From Zantedeschia hybrid cultivar (taxonomy: Eukaryota > Streptophyta > Magnoliopsida > Alismatales > Araceae): a DNA stretch of 64,000 nt. The notes beneath the pieces were generated by a model, which was given only the letters and a program-made list of their open reading frames with translations, was not told the origin of the DNA and ran no database searches. The translations under genes were made by a program, and so were the position numbers. Location of the stretch: positions 23,817,879 through 23,881,878 of the forward strand of contig JARZZO010000003.1 of assembly GCA_030544215.1 (NCBI GenBank), given 5' to 3'. Shown here piece after piece: positions 11,241 to 21,236 of the stretch. Within the stretch, counting starts at the first letter, position 1. Every line of letters starts with the position of its first letter.

Positions 11241-11587
11241 GTGACCTTTCATTCTTGTTCTTTCAACGCTTGGAAAAACCAGAGTTTGAGAGTCCTCTGC
11301 CGGTCGGCGGCCACAGTTTGAATTTGATGGGTTAGTTGGTCATACCAGCATGCAATTTGGAGGTCTTCCATCACCATGGAAGTCTCTTCTATACCTATAA
11401 AGTCGGTTCTTCATCACCATGAAGAACCTTCCGAAAAACCCCAAAACAGATTTTTCTCCACAGAAATTTAATATAAATTTTATAGTTCATCCCATGAACA
11501 AATTCGTGTGTGAGAAAAAACAATTTACACATGGAATTAATTCTAGAATATTAATTTAGTCGTTCCGGAGCGGATCAGAGCAGAGCC

Positions 11588-11601
11588 TGACTCTGATACC
11601 A
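11588..11601 (-). other. Primer binding site of copia-2 (initiator-Met tRNA)
   Basis: TGGTATCAGAGTCA on the minus strand, one base different from the copia-1 site, one base inside the LTR end. Confidence 0.85.
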
Positions 11602-11602
11602 C

Positions 11603-13191
11603 TGTTGGCATCCGAGCGGGACGCGAAGAACGCAGCGGAAACGAAGAACAAAAATTAATCCTGCCCGATACCCGCTGATCCGATTCGGAACGAAAAAGTA
11701 AAACCGAAAACAACGAGAAGTAATCCGATTACCGTACGCAGATTCGAATCTGCTTCCGTCTCGGTTCCGTCGAGGCGATGCCGCGAGCCGCACAAGCGTC
11801 CGGCCTCCAGCGGTATCCACGCGATCCTCCGCGGTGATTCGTCCTCGATCCCTCGTCCGTATCAGCTCGCTCGCTAAAGATCCGTCGTCGCAATGATTCC
11901 TGAAATCCCGCCGACGGGAATTCCCGACTTTCGGGAATCACACGCGGTGGAGACGGAAACTGTCTCGGCGCCTCGAACGGGGCGCCCAAAGGAGGAGAGA
12001 GAAAGGAGGGGATGACGGCCAGCAAGGGGAAATCCTAGAGCTTGGCCCAGGGTTTCTCAACAACGCGTATATATATTAAGTCGGCGTGACTTTTCACAAA
12101 AGTCCCTGAGTTAATATAAATCCCACTTATGTACCACCCACTGAGAATCTTATTGCATGTGACCCTCTAGGCCCATTTACCAGTCTAGTTTTCAGCCCGT
12201 TAAGTCCAATAACTAGTTATTGACTTATTGTAATTAATTAATATCTATATATTAACTAATTACTTAACCGAATTGACATCGCATGTAAATTCGGTCGGAC
12301 TTCTGATCAAGTTGGGTGCCAAGCAACACCGCATGATCCCAAAAGGTAATGGGGTTCAGCAACCCACTCATGGAACCTGTCCGTCCACAGTTACCACGTG
12401 GCTATAATCCTTCGTTCGCACAATGCCCTCGAGTTAACCTAGGGTATGGTCAACTGTCAAACCCTAGATTGTCAACTCACTTGAATCAGACTCCGCTTTA
12501 CAATATCCGAAAACCTATTTTCTGATATTGTTTCTGCTCTGGCCAGAGACTCCTGCAGATCTATTCTAGAGCATTCTCTCTCCAGTTACCTGAGAGCGAA
12601 CGATCCTTTATTGAACACACAATCACCTTCGAAGGTCTTCCGCTGGACCCAATCCTTGACTATTAGAGATCCTGTGGATAGGGATTCGTAGGTCAAGGTC
12701 AAAGTCCAGAAGTCCACCGACAAGGTATCTTTGGTGTCTCAAGTCCAAGGATCAACCACGCCACTGTGACGATGAATCAAGCCGATTGACAGTCAGGTAA
12801 ATTATCATTCGGCGATTCATGTCGGATCAGTTCAGTGAACTCATTCTCCAATGAGCACCTACAGGTTTACCATTGTGTCTCCACACGAGTAACTAACGAG
12901 ATCAGTCACCTTCATCATATGAGTTGGAATAACCTGTACTAGTCTAACCGGATGTTTGATGTCCTTCTCAAACATCCTACGACTAGGAACAATTGTGAAT
13001 ATGTGTTTATAAGTCATCAGTCTCATTATTATGATCTCATCATAATCTGATGACTATTGCACATATTCATGGACTTCATTATGCGCAATTATAAATATGC
13101 CAATCTACATAATGAATTTAATGCCATTGATTAGTGAACCAGATTGAAATAGGTGCCTTATGATTGACTTAGAGGACACCTATATCCATCA
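11603..13191 (-). repeat. 5' LTR of copia-2
   Basis: Starts TGTTGGC on the plus strand and ends near CCATCA, about 1589 bp. Related along its length to the LTRs at 21237-22788 and 58169-59758 (shared GTGACCCTCTAGGCCC, TTCAGTGAACTCATTCTCCA, and others). A TATA-like run ATATATATA lies at 12068-12076 in minus sense. The upper boundary is judged from where tandem LTR-T repeats begin and may be off by a few bases. Confidence 0.75.
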
Positions 13192-13556
13192 TGGCCTTCC
13201 AAGGGTGGTGGAAGACAAGGGGTGGTCTTCCAAGAGTAGTGGAAGGCAGGGGGTGGCCTTCCAAGGGTGGTGGAAGGTAGGCTAGTTGGCCTTCTACCGG
13301 TGGTGGAAGGCGGGCTAGTTGGCCTTCTACCGAGGGTGGAAGGCAGGGGGTGGCCTTCCAAGGGTGGTGGAAGGCGGGCTAGTTGGCCTTCCACGAAAGG
13401 TGGCGAAAGCCGAGATTGGTTAATGGGCCTGTTTATTTAGTGAGCTGAGAAAATTGGATGGATTAAATGAAATGGCTAAGGTGATGGGTTTGATGGTGAT
13501 GGGCTAATGATGACTGGGGTTTACGACCAAAAAGGGGTCCAAAATCGGTGTCTACA
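13192..13556 (-). repeat. LTR-T fragment (second copy)
   Basis: Matches the last part of the LTR at 48990-50781, including about seven 31-bp CCTTCCA...TGGAAGG hairpin units, and ends with the LTR start TGTAGACACC read on the minus strand. Its right flank is Ogre LTR, its left flank copia-2 LTR, so it was inserted into Ogre-1 and then itself hit (inference). Confidence 0.75.
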
Positions 13557-14017
13557 AGCATCACTTGTAGCCATGAACCATGGAGGTGGCTGTAAAGGGG
13601 GGCGTGCCGAGCATCCAACCACTCACCCAAAGGGTGCCGTTAATGCCTTCGAAATGCAAGGGTTATCCACAGGGAATCACCCATTCCATTTCTACATTTG
13701 GGGAGTAAGGAACTCCTCCAACTCATTGGGACATCGGGACATATCATCTAAATGAACCCATAGTAATGGGAACATAAGATTGATGTTCTTTATATGAGGG
13801 CCCTTGTTGGGTTGCCCAACATGAGATTGTTGGCACCCTTAGATCGGGACTTCTTTGGAAAACATCGGAAAACATTTAAAATCTTAAAACATATAACAAG
13901 ATTTCGGATTAAAACATTAAGAGCTTAACAACCCAAAGTCCAAGCCATTTAGGACCTTCATTGGGCCTCAAACGGACAGCCTTAGGTCCAAAAAACCTTT
14001 GGACAGCATGGGGGAGG
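13557..14017 (-). repeat. Ogre-1 3' LTR, outer fragment
   Basis: Matches 46018-46476 of the 5' LTR (GAACCATGGAGGTGGCT, CCAACCACTCACCCAAA). Its last five bases, GGAGG, are the left target-site duplication of copia-1. Confidence 0.85.
14013..14017. other. Target-site duplication, left copy (GGAGG)
   Basis: GGAGG precedes TGTTGGG of copia-1 and recurs at 22789-22793 after AACTAACA. The unfilled paralogous site at 46466-46480 has one GGAGG, which confirms simple insertion. Confidence 0.95.
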
Positions 14018-15048
14018 TGTTGGGTTTTCTCGGTTTCTCCGGATCGCTCACGCAGCGGAAAAAAAAATTATTTATAGCGATCCGTTCCCGTTTCGAAATC
14101 TAAAATACGATAATCGGATTATCGAAGATCTCACCATGTGCGGATTCGAATCCGCAGCCGTTTGGTTCTGTCGGTGTGACACCGCAAGCCGCGCAAACGC
14201 CCGGCCTCTAGCGAAGTCCACGCGATCCTCCCCGCGACAGATATCCTCGAGTTCCTCGTTATTCGCAGCCCACGAAACCTCCGCCAGTCACCGCAATGAT
14301 CGCCGCAACGCGCAGACGATTTCCCGTCGAACGGGATTCGGAGAAGCGGCGGAGCATATCTGGATCTGCCTGGACACCAGAGGAAGAACAGAAATTGAGG
14401 AGGGGCGGCTAGGGTTAGCAGCAGCTTGGCCTGCTCAGCCCGTTCGCTATGTTTTATAGTAACCGCGCGGTTTTTCATAAAAACCCCCGATTTGTATAAA
14501 ACCCACTTATTTATCCATCGCCTTGAGAATCATTTGCGTGTGACCCTCTAGGCCCAAGTACCAGTCCAGTTAATGGCCCAATAAACCCAGTGACTCCTCA
14601 CTGGCTTTATTAATTAATTAATAACCCTTTATTAATCAATTAATCAATCGAATTGAAGTCGCACATCGAATTCGACCGGGCCTCCGATCACATTGGGTGC
14701 CAAGCAACACCGCGTAAACCCGAAATGTATTTGGGGTTAAGTAACCCACTCTTGGAACCTATCTGTCACCCTCATCATATGAGCAGGAGTAATATGTACT
14801 AGTCTAACTGGATATCCGATGTCCTTCTCGGATATCCTCCGACTATGAACGATTAAGAATATGTGTGTTTAAGTGATCAGTCTCATTAGTATGATCTCAT
14901 CATAATCTGATCACCATAGCACATATTCACGGACTTCATTATGAAACGATAATTAACGCAATTTACACATAATGAATATTATGCCATTTTATTAATAATG
15001 AACGAGATTTACATTGTTAGATTGGCTTGTAGGCCACCTAAACTAACA
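14018..15048 (-). repeat. copia-1 3' LTR with 521-bp deletion
   Basis: 1031 bp against 1552 bp in the 5' LTR. The missing block corresponds to about 21981-22500; the join lies between GGAACCT and ATCTGTCACC near 14760. TATAAAAC in minus sense at 14451-14458. The CpG-rich outer 740 bp differs from the 5' LTR at some 30 sites, while the last 290 bp differs at only two. Confidence 0.92.
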
Positions 15049-15060
15049 ATCTCCCACTTG
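15049..15060 (-). other. copia-1 polypurine tract
   Basis: CAAGTGGGAGAT on the minus strand, between the pol stop codon (15063-15065) and the 3' LTR start TGTTAG. There is practically no 3' untranslated region. Confidence 0.85.
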
Positions 15061-15062
15061 GA

Positions 15063-17588
15063 CTAAAGCCAATCACCTTTATACAAAAAGCCCATAGACT
15101 CTAGGTGATGCTCAAACACAATTTGAGCCAACGGCTTTGTCAGTGGATCTGCTACATTGTCGACGGATGGAACTCTTTCCACTACTACATCTCCTCTGGA
15201 TATGATCTCTCTGATAAGGTGAAAGCGCCTCAAAATATGCTTCGATTTCTGATGAGACCGCGGCTCTTTCGCTTGCGCAATGGCTCCATTGTTGTCACAC
15301 AACAGTGGAACAGGCTCAGAGATGCTGAGAACTATGCCGAGGTCGGTGATGAATTTCTTCAACCACACTGCTTCCTTGGCTGCTTCAGCTGCAGCGATGT
15401 ACTCAGCTTCAGTCGTCGAATCCGCAGTGGTTACTTGTTTGGAACTCTTCCAGCACACTGCGCCTCCGTTCAATGTAAACACGAATCCAGATGTTGACTT
15501 GCTATCATCTGGATCTGACTGGAAACTCGAGTCAGTAAAGCCTCGCAGTTTCAAGTCACCTCCTCCATAGACAAGAAACATATCCTAAGTTCTTCTCAAG
15601 TACTTAAGGATACATTTCACTGCCTTCCAGTGCTCTTCGCCTGGATCAGCCTAAAATCTGCTCGTAACACTTAGAGCAAATGCAATATCAGGCCGTGTAC
15701 ATAGCATGGCATACATGATAGATCCTATGGTAGAGGCATAGGGTACCCTATCCATGAATGCCCTCTCATTAGGAGTCTTAGGAGACTGCTCCTTCGAGAG
15801 ACTAATTCCATGTCTCATCGGTATGAGACCTCTTTTGGAATTTTCCATGCCAAACCTTTTGACTATGGTATCTATGTACAAGGATTGGGGCATTCTAAGC
15901 ATCCTCTCTGATCTATCTGTATAGATCCGTATTCCCAATACGTAGGATGCTTCTCCCAAATACTTCATGGAGAAGTTTTTCGACAGCCAGACCTTTACTG
16001 ATGACATCATAGCTACATCATTCCCAATGAGTAGTATGTCATCTACGTAAAGAACTAGAAAAGTGACTGCACTCCCACTGGTCTTCTTGTACACACAAGG
16101 CTCATCTTCATTCTTAATGAAGTCATAAGACTTGACAGACTCGTCAAATCTTATGTTCCAACTCCGGGAAACCTGCTTCAGTCCATAAATGGACCTCTGA
16201 AGCTTGCACACTTTATCTGGAGATTCTTTGAATGTAAAACCTTCTGGTTGTATCATATACACCTCTTCCTCAAGATTACCATTGAGGAAGGCAGTCTTCA
16301 CATCCATCTGCCAGATTTCATAATCAAAATGTGCAGCAATGGCGAGTAGAACTCTGATCGACTTTATCATGGCAACTGGTGAGAAAGTCTCGTCATAGTC
16401 AATTCCTTGTCTTTGACGATATCCCTTTGCCACCAACCTTGCCTTATAAGTGTCGATCCGTCCATCAGCACCGATCTTTCTCTTAAAGATCCACTTGCAA
16501 CCGATAGGTACAATACCCTCGGGCAAGTCCTCCAAGTTCCAAACTTGGTTGGTGTACATGGACTGGATTTCTGAGTTCATGGCTTCTCGCCATTTCCCGG
16601 CTTCTGGGCCTTCTATGGCCTCCTGGTAGGTTTTAGGATCATCATCCTCATTATATTGTACCTTAGACTCACCTTCAGTGATATGTCCCACATATCGTTC
16701 GGGTAGTCTAGGTACTCTACCAGAGCTACGAGGCTCATCTGTGTGTGCCTGAACATATTCAGGAACTGATATCTCATCTGATGATAATGTAGTTGTTTGG
16801 GGATCTGGAACCTCTTCCAGTACTATTTTACTCCCACTATCTTCCTGGAGAAGGTATTCCTCTTCCAGGAAGACAGCTTTCCTGGCGACAAACACCTTTT
16901 GTTCACCAGGATGGTAAAAATAATATCCAAAGGTTTCCTTTGGATATCCCACAAACCTGCATTTATCAGTTCGTGATTCTAACTTGTCTCGATCATGCCT
17001 CTTTACATGAGCAGGACAACCCCAGACTTTAACATGTTTAAATTCTGGTTTCCTGCCTTTCCATATCTCATATGGAGTAGAGGCCACAGACTTGCTGGGT
17101 ACTCTGTTCAGTAGGTATGCTGCTGACTCTAGAGCATACCCCCAGAGGGACACTGGTAATCCCGAAAAGCTCATCATGGATCGCACCATGTCCAACAAGG
17201 TGCGATTCCTCCTTTCTGATACACCATTCATCTGTGGTGTATATGGAGGGGTCAGCTGAGAAAGGATACCATTATCCTTTAAGAATTGTGTGAAATTAGT
17301 ACTCAAGTATTCTCCTCCTCGATCTGATCGAAAAGCTTTAATACTCTTTCCTAACTGCTTCTCCACCTCATTCTTGAACTCCTTAAACTTCTCAAATGCT
17401 TCCGACTTGTACTTCATTAAGTACACATAGCCGAATCTTGAGAAGTCATCGGTGAACGTGATGAAGTAAGAAAAGCCACCTTTGGGTTGGGTGGACATTG
17501 GACCACATACATCTGAATGTATTAGTTCCAAAATGTCCTTGGCACGTTCTCCATGTCCACTAAATGGAGATTTTGCCATCTTTCCCAT
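15063..17588 (-). pseudogene. pol: copia-1 integrase, reverse transcriptase and RNase H
   Basis: Single frame continuing from the gag-protease part at 17619. Integrase core: HSDVCGP, FRSDRGGEY and the GVSERRNRT glutamate. RT: QMDVKTAFLNG and YVDDILLIGND, catalytic aspartates present. RNase H: FTDSSFQSD, TTEAEYIA and the downstream HQKSKHI segment. The main frame (17588-15651) ends at a stop at 15651-15653; a second stop at 15585-15587 precedes the final 172 codons. Both stops are in frame, so they are point mutations. The last codon (GDWL) abuts the PPT. Copies its RNA and integrates the DNA in living relatives; here inactive. Confidence 0.92.
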
Positions 17589-17618
17589 AAGGCAGGATTC
17601 GCACGTTGCAAACGATTC

Positions 17619-18482
17619 TTAATCGAATGTTGTTAAGTAACCATACTTGTGCAACTTTTGCAACCTGCTTTCGCCAATGTGCCCAAGTCTACAATGCCAC
17701 ATGTAGGCCTGGTTCACACAATTCTTGCTCTTCTTAAGAGCATTATCAATCTGAAGATTGTAATAAGAAACATCTAATAGATATAGACCGTTGACTAAAG
17801 ATGCTGAAGCTATTGATTTATTACCATAATAAATCGAACAGCTTCTATTCTCAATAGTCAACCTATATCCTATCTTTTCCAAACAAGATATTGATATGAT
17901 GTTCTTTATTATGCTAGGAACATAATAACAATCCTCTAATAGTAAGGTGTCTCCCGATGGAAGCCTGAGGTTTGCTGTCCCAACAGCAACCGCCGCAACT
18001 TTTGCGCTGTTTCCTAGCCTCAATTCCACCTCACCTTGTCTCAGCTTGCGCTTACTTGTCATCATCTGCACATCATGACAGATATGAGAAGCACATCCGG
18101 TATCTAATACCCAAGATGTGGAATCTCTAACTGACAAGTTGATATCTATCATATAGATATCTGAAGCTTCAGACAGCTTCACTCTTCCATGAGCTTTATC
18201 GTTAAGGAACTCCTTGCAGTTCCTCTTCCAATGACCATACTGCTTATAATAGAAGCAGTCACCCTTCACTACTCTTTTACCTTTGTCCTTCGATCCTTTA
18301 TCGTTAGCTGTCATCTCTGCTTCAGGGGCATCTAATGCCGATTCAGTAAGAGAATCAGCCCCAGGGACAAAGTCAATGCGCTCAGATCTAAAGACATTCT
18401 TCAGGCTTCTGAACCAATCTGAGTAGATCAGGTAAGTCAAAAGGGCATCAAGTATGCCACGGAGTGGGTTATTCGACGACAT
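17619..18482 (-). pseudogene. gag: copia-1 gag (internally deleted), protease and integrase zinc finger
   Basis: Begins MSSNNPLRGILDALL, a typical copia Gag start, but within about 50 residues jumps to the basic linker and zinc knuckle (CFYYKQYGHWKRNC). Most of the roughly 200-residue capsid part seen in relatives is missing. Protease active site DTGCASH follows. The integrase HHCC finger starts at WHCRLGH and continues, after a stop at 17619-17621, as CESC in the next open segment. The frame is the same as downstream pol. Gag loss makes the copy non-autonomous even without its stops. Confidence 0.88.
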
Positions 18483-18592
18483 AATTCCCTACAGGAGATA
18501 AGTAAATTCTATTTAGCAGATGTTCAATTATTAAAATTTAAAACAGGACATGGTCTTTTGTTTAAGTTTAACTCCCACTAATTTTCGACGAA

Positions 18593-18638
18593 CTGTATAA
18601 CCCTAAGTTATACAGAACGGGAGACGCCGACAGTCTCC
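18593..18638 (-). repeat. Two adjacent perfect hairpins
   Basis: CTGTATAAC/GTTATACAG (18593-18601 with 18607-18615, 5-nt loop) and GGAGAC/GTCTCC (18620-18625 with 18633-18638, 7-nt loop). Confidence 0.6.
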
Positions 18639-18669
18639 TTGTGGGGATCAGAATCTCAATGACTTGTAC

Positions 18670-18943
18670 TACAGCCTTGTGAATAGCACAACAAACTGTA
18701 ATACAATCAAAGAGCACCCAACTCATGGGACTTGCAACTCCTTGCAATATCTGATCATGGCTTCGGTCCCCAGAGATTTAATGGCCTTGTGGATAGCACA
18801 ACAAACCATTAATGCAGCCCTTGTGGATAGCACAACAAAGCTACATGGTTCCTCTACCCCGATCTATAGGCATCTAATGCCATAGTCACAGTTTCTCCTC
18901 CCAATTAAGCAGGCCTTGTGGATAGCACAACAAAACTGCCTAA
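18670..18943 (-). repeat. Four copies of a conserved stem-loop inside variable covarying stems
   Basis: A 21-nt core containing TTGTG-(G/A)ATAG-CACAA occurs at 675-695, 785-805, 819-839 and 914-934 (add 18000). Outer flanks differ between copies yet pair: TACAG/CTGTA, TTAATGG/CCATTAA, ATGCAGC/GCTACAT and TTAAGCAG/CTGCCTAA. The two imperfect pairs are G.U in minus-strand (element sense) RNA and would be C-A mismatches in plus-strand RNA. A degenerate fifth core lies near 19170. Confidence 0.8.
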
Positions 18944-19792
18944 AGTGATTCGAATCCTATGACTATAACGATGGTGGACCACGCGGTAAGTTCTTAACTA
19001 CTCGCGTTACGGCTTAGAGTTTATCTGAGGGTATTTAGATAACTTTTATCTTGGTCTCTCCTAGGTGATAGTATAAATATATCGTATATATTTACTAAAT
19101 ACTATAACCTGCTTTGATTCATAATCAAAAGAAATCAATGCATCTCATACATGTCATTAGTGTGGTCATGGATAGCACAGCGGGTTTGACTGGAGCCAAC
19201 AGTCAAACGCACACACAATCTAACACAACAATTATATTAGATAACCTGCAAACACAGGCAAGAGATCTCCATCTTTTCACCTTCCTAGTTGCAGTTGTGA
19301 ATCGTCCTCGCTCTTTCCTCGGTTGCCTCGATCATATTACATTAATTCTAGAATTACAAGTAAATTGAAGAAGGCCTTATGGCAAGTACAAGAGAGAGAG
19401 GGAGGTAGAAATACATCGGAGTATGAGAGAGAGAGGTGCGCAGACCTCTATTTATTAACAATTAATAAACATCATACATCCACGATCCACACAAACCATT
19501 AATCACATGAATAATAAATTAAGTGCATATCCATGACCACGGTGTGTTTTAAACATCCCACACATGATTCAGCGCATCACATGGCTAAAACAAATGAGTT
19601 TTCAAAATTAGATAAATTTTGGGTTTCAAAAAGCTGGGATCCAATCAAAATTGACATTTGAATTTCGAAAACTCATTTTATTATCTTAACATGCAATTAA
19701 ATCAAATTTAAAAGCAATAAACACACATCACATGCGCACACACTCCGAATTAATAATTCCAGATTATTCCATGCAAATTAGAACATTTCTAA

Positions 19793-20320
19793 TAATCTAA
19801 CACTTAGATTAAACCCCATTAATAATCTAACAATTAGACTATTTAAAAATTAATCTAACTCTTAGATTAATCCAATAAAGTTAATTAAAAATTTAACACT
19901 TAAATTAATAATCAACCAAACTAATTATTGACTACTAATCTAACACTTAGATTAGCCGATTAATGTTAATCATTAATTTAACTCTTAAATTAATAATTAA
20001 CACTAACTAATTAATAATTAATTAATCTAACTCTTAGATTAGGTAATTAAAGTTAACATTAATTTAACTATTAAATTAATGATTAACAATAATCAAGGAT
20101 TACTAATTTAACATTTAAATTAGTTGTTTAAGTTAATTATTAATTTAACAATTAAATCAATAACTAACTCTAATATTAATTAACAATTAGATTTATTAAT
20201 AGATAATAATCTAACATTTAGATTATTAAATATTAATAACTAGTTTTAACAATTAAATTAGTTAATTAAAGATAATTATTAGCTTAACCTTTATGCTAAT
20301 AATTAACTCTAATCTGATTA
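19793..20320 (-). repeat. AT-rich array of about twelve small hairpins
   Basis: Repeated stem-loops of the form AATCTAA-NNN-TTAGATT or AATTTAA-NNN-TTAAATT with 3-nt loops. The central pair switches between C-G and T-A together on both sides, and outer flanks also covary (CTAATC/GATTAG, ACTAAT/ATTAGT, TAATAATC/GATTATTA). Confidence 0.75.
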
Positions 20321-20522
20321 CATCTAATTGCTAATTAACATGATTCAAATCATTAATGCCCAATTAAAAGAGAATTGAAAATCAATTTAAATTCACAAAA
20401 CAATTTTGAATTTAAATTTAATGTTCAATTTAACTTAAACAGGGCCAATGGGGTTAACTAGGGGTTTTAGAGGGTTTAAAATAGGAAAGATATAGAGGGA
20501 AGGGGTTCAGCCAGTTTGGGCT

Positions 20523-20660
20523 CGAGCCCTGGCCGAGCCAGGGCTCGGACCAGGCGCCCACTGTGGGCGCCTGGTGCGGGCCTGGTTCAACCAGGCCCCT
20601 GGCCCGGCCCGGGCCGGTCCGACCGGCTCGGGACCGGGCCCCAGACCCCTTCTCCTTCAA
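20523..20660 (-). repeat. Cluster of GC-rich perfect palindromes
   Basis: Stems 20523-20533/20537-20547 (11 bp, 3-nt loop), 20549-20561/20563-20575 (13 bp, 1-nt centre) and 20578-20586/20590-20598 (9 bp, 3-nt loop), followed by overlapping GGCC/CCGG palindromes. All share GCCTGG or its complement. Confidence 0.75.
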
Positions 20661-21221
20661 CCCAGCACCCGAAACCCTAAGGGACTTGCAGGTTGTGGCC
20701 GGCGGCTGCAGCGGCTGGGGCGCCGGCGGCCCCGCCCCCCCCTCGGCGGTGCCGGCCCCGTCGGCGGTGCCCCCGGCGCCGGCGGGCTCCCCGGCGCCGG
20801 TATGGCCACCGAAGAAGCCCGAACAACTGCCGGATAAGCCCCAAAACCGTGGGATTTTTTTCTGTTTTGAAGGGTTTCAAAAACCTAAATTAGGTCTCGA
20901 TTTATAGCCCTCCAAGGGCACTCCGGCGCCAGCAAACATACCGGATGTGCTGTGGTGACTATCACCTACGGATCCGGAGTCTCGGCCGGCCATCCCAACG
21001 CTTGGGAGGCCGATTGAAGCCGCCGTAAACTCGCCGTTCTTCGTCTCACGAAGAACACGAAAAACCCCCAAAATAATCTCGAAAAATTGAAAGAAAATAA
21101 TATGATTAACTGTGTTCATCGCATGAACACGGGTCCAACAATTAATCGAAGTTACTGCATGGAATAACTCATGAAAAAATTTAATTTCGGAAACCGAAAC
21201 GGGACGAGAAACAGTGGAATC

Positions 21222-21235
21222 TGGCTCTGATACCA
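21222..21235 (-). other. copia-1 primer binding site (initiator-Met tRNA)
   Basis: TGGTATCAGAGCCA on the minus strand, the standard plant copia primer site, one base from the LTR. Confidence 0.95.
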
Positions 21236-21236
21236 C

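Larger units (their letters stand above)
11241..13191 (-). mobile_element. Ty1/copia fragment copia-2: 5' LTR, PBS and start of leader
   Basis: Minus-strand element of the same family as copia-1 at 14018-22788. Present are the LTR (11603-13191), the initiator-Met tRNA primer site and about 345 bp of leader resembling 20900-21220. Gag-pol and the 3' LTR are absent. The left end is cut at the Athila junction. Confidence 0.8.
18483..21221 (-). other. copia-1 leader, 2.7 kb, rich in hairpins
   Basis: Unusually long non-coding region between PBS and gag. From the gag side it holds: two simple hairpins (18593-18638), four hairpins with conserved apical part (18670-18943), a 9-bp stem with 7-nt loop near 19183-19207 (GTTTGACTG/CAGTCAAAC), an AT-rich hairpin array (19793-20320) and GC-rich palindromes (20523-20660). 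Small frames on either strand look spurious. Confidence 0.75.

Noticed and set aside
14131..14478. Frames of 107-115 codons on both strands, repeated at 21214-21697
   Set aside because: They lie in the CpG-rich R/U5 part of the copia LTR, overlap each other antisense, and differ by changes without codon pattern.
18670..18943. CRISPR-like pattern of identical repeats with variable spacers
   Set aside because: Only four copies, irregular spacing, plant retrotransposon context; flanks pair with each other, which spacers do not.
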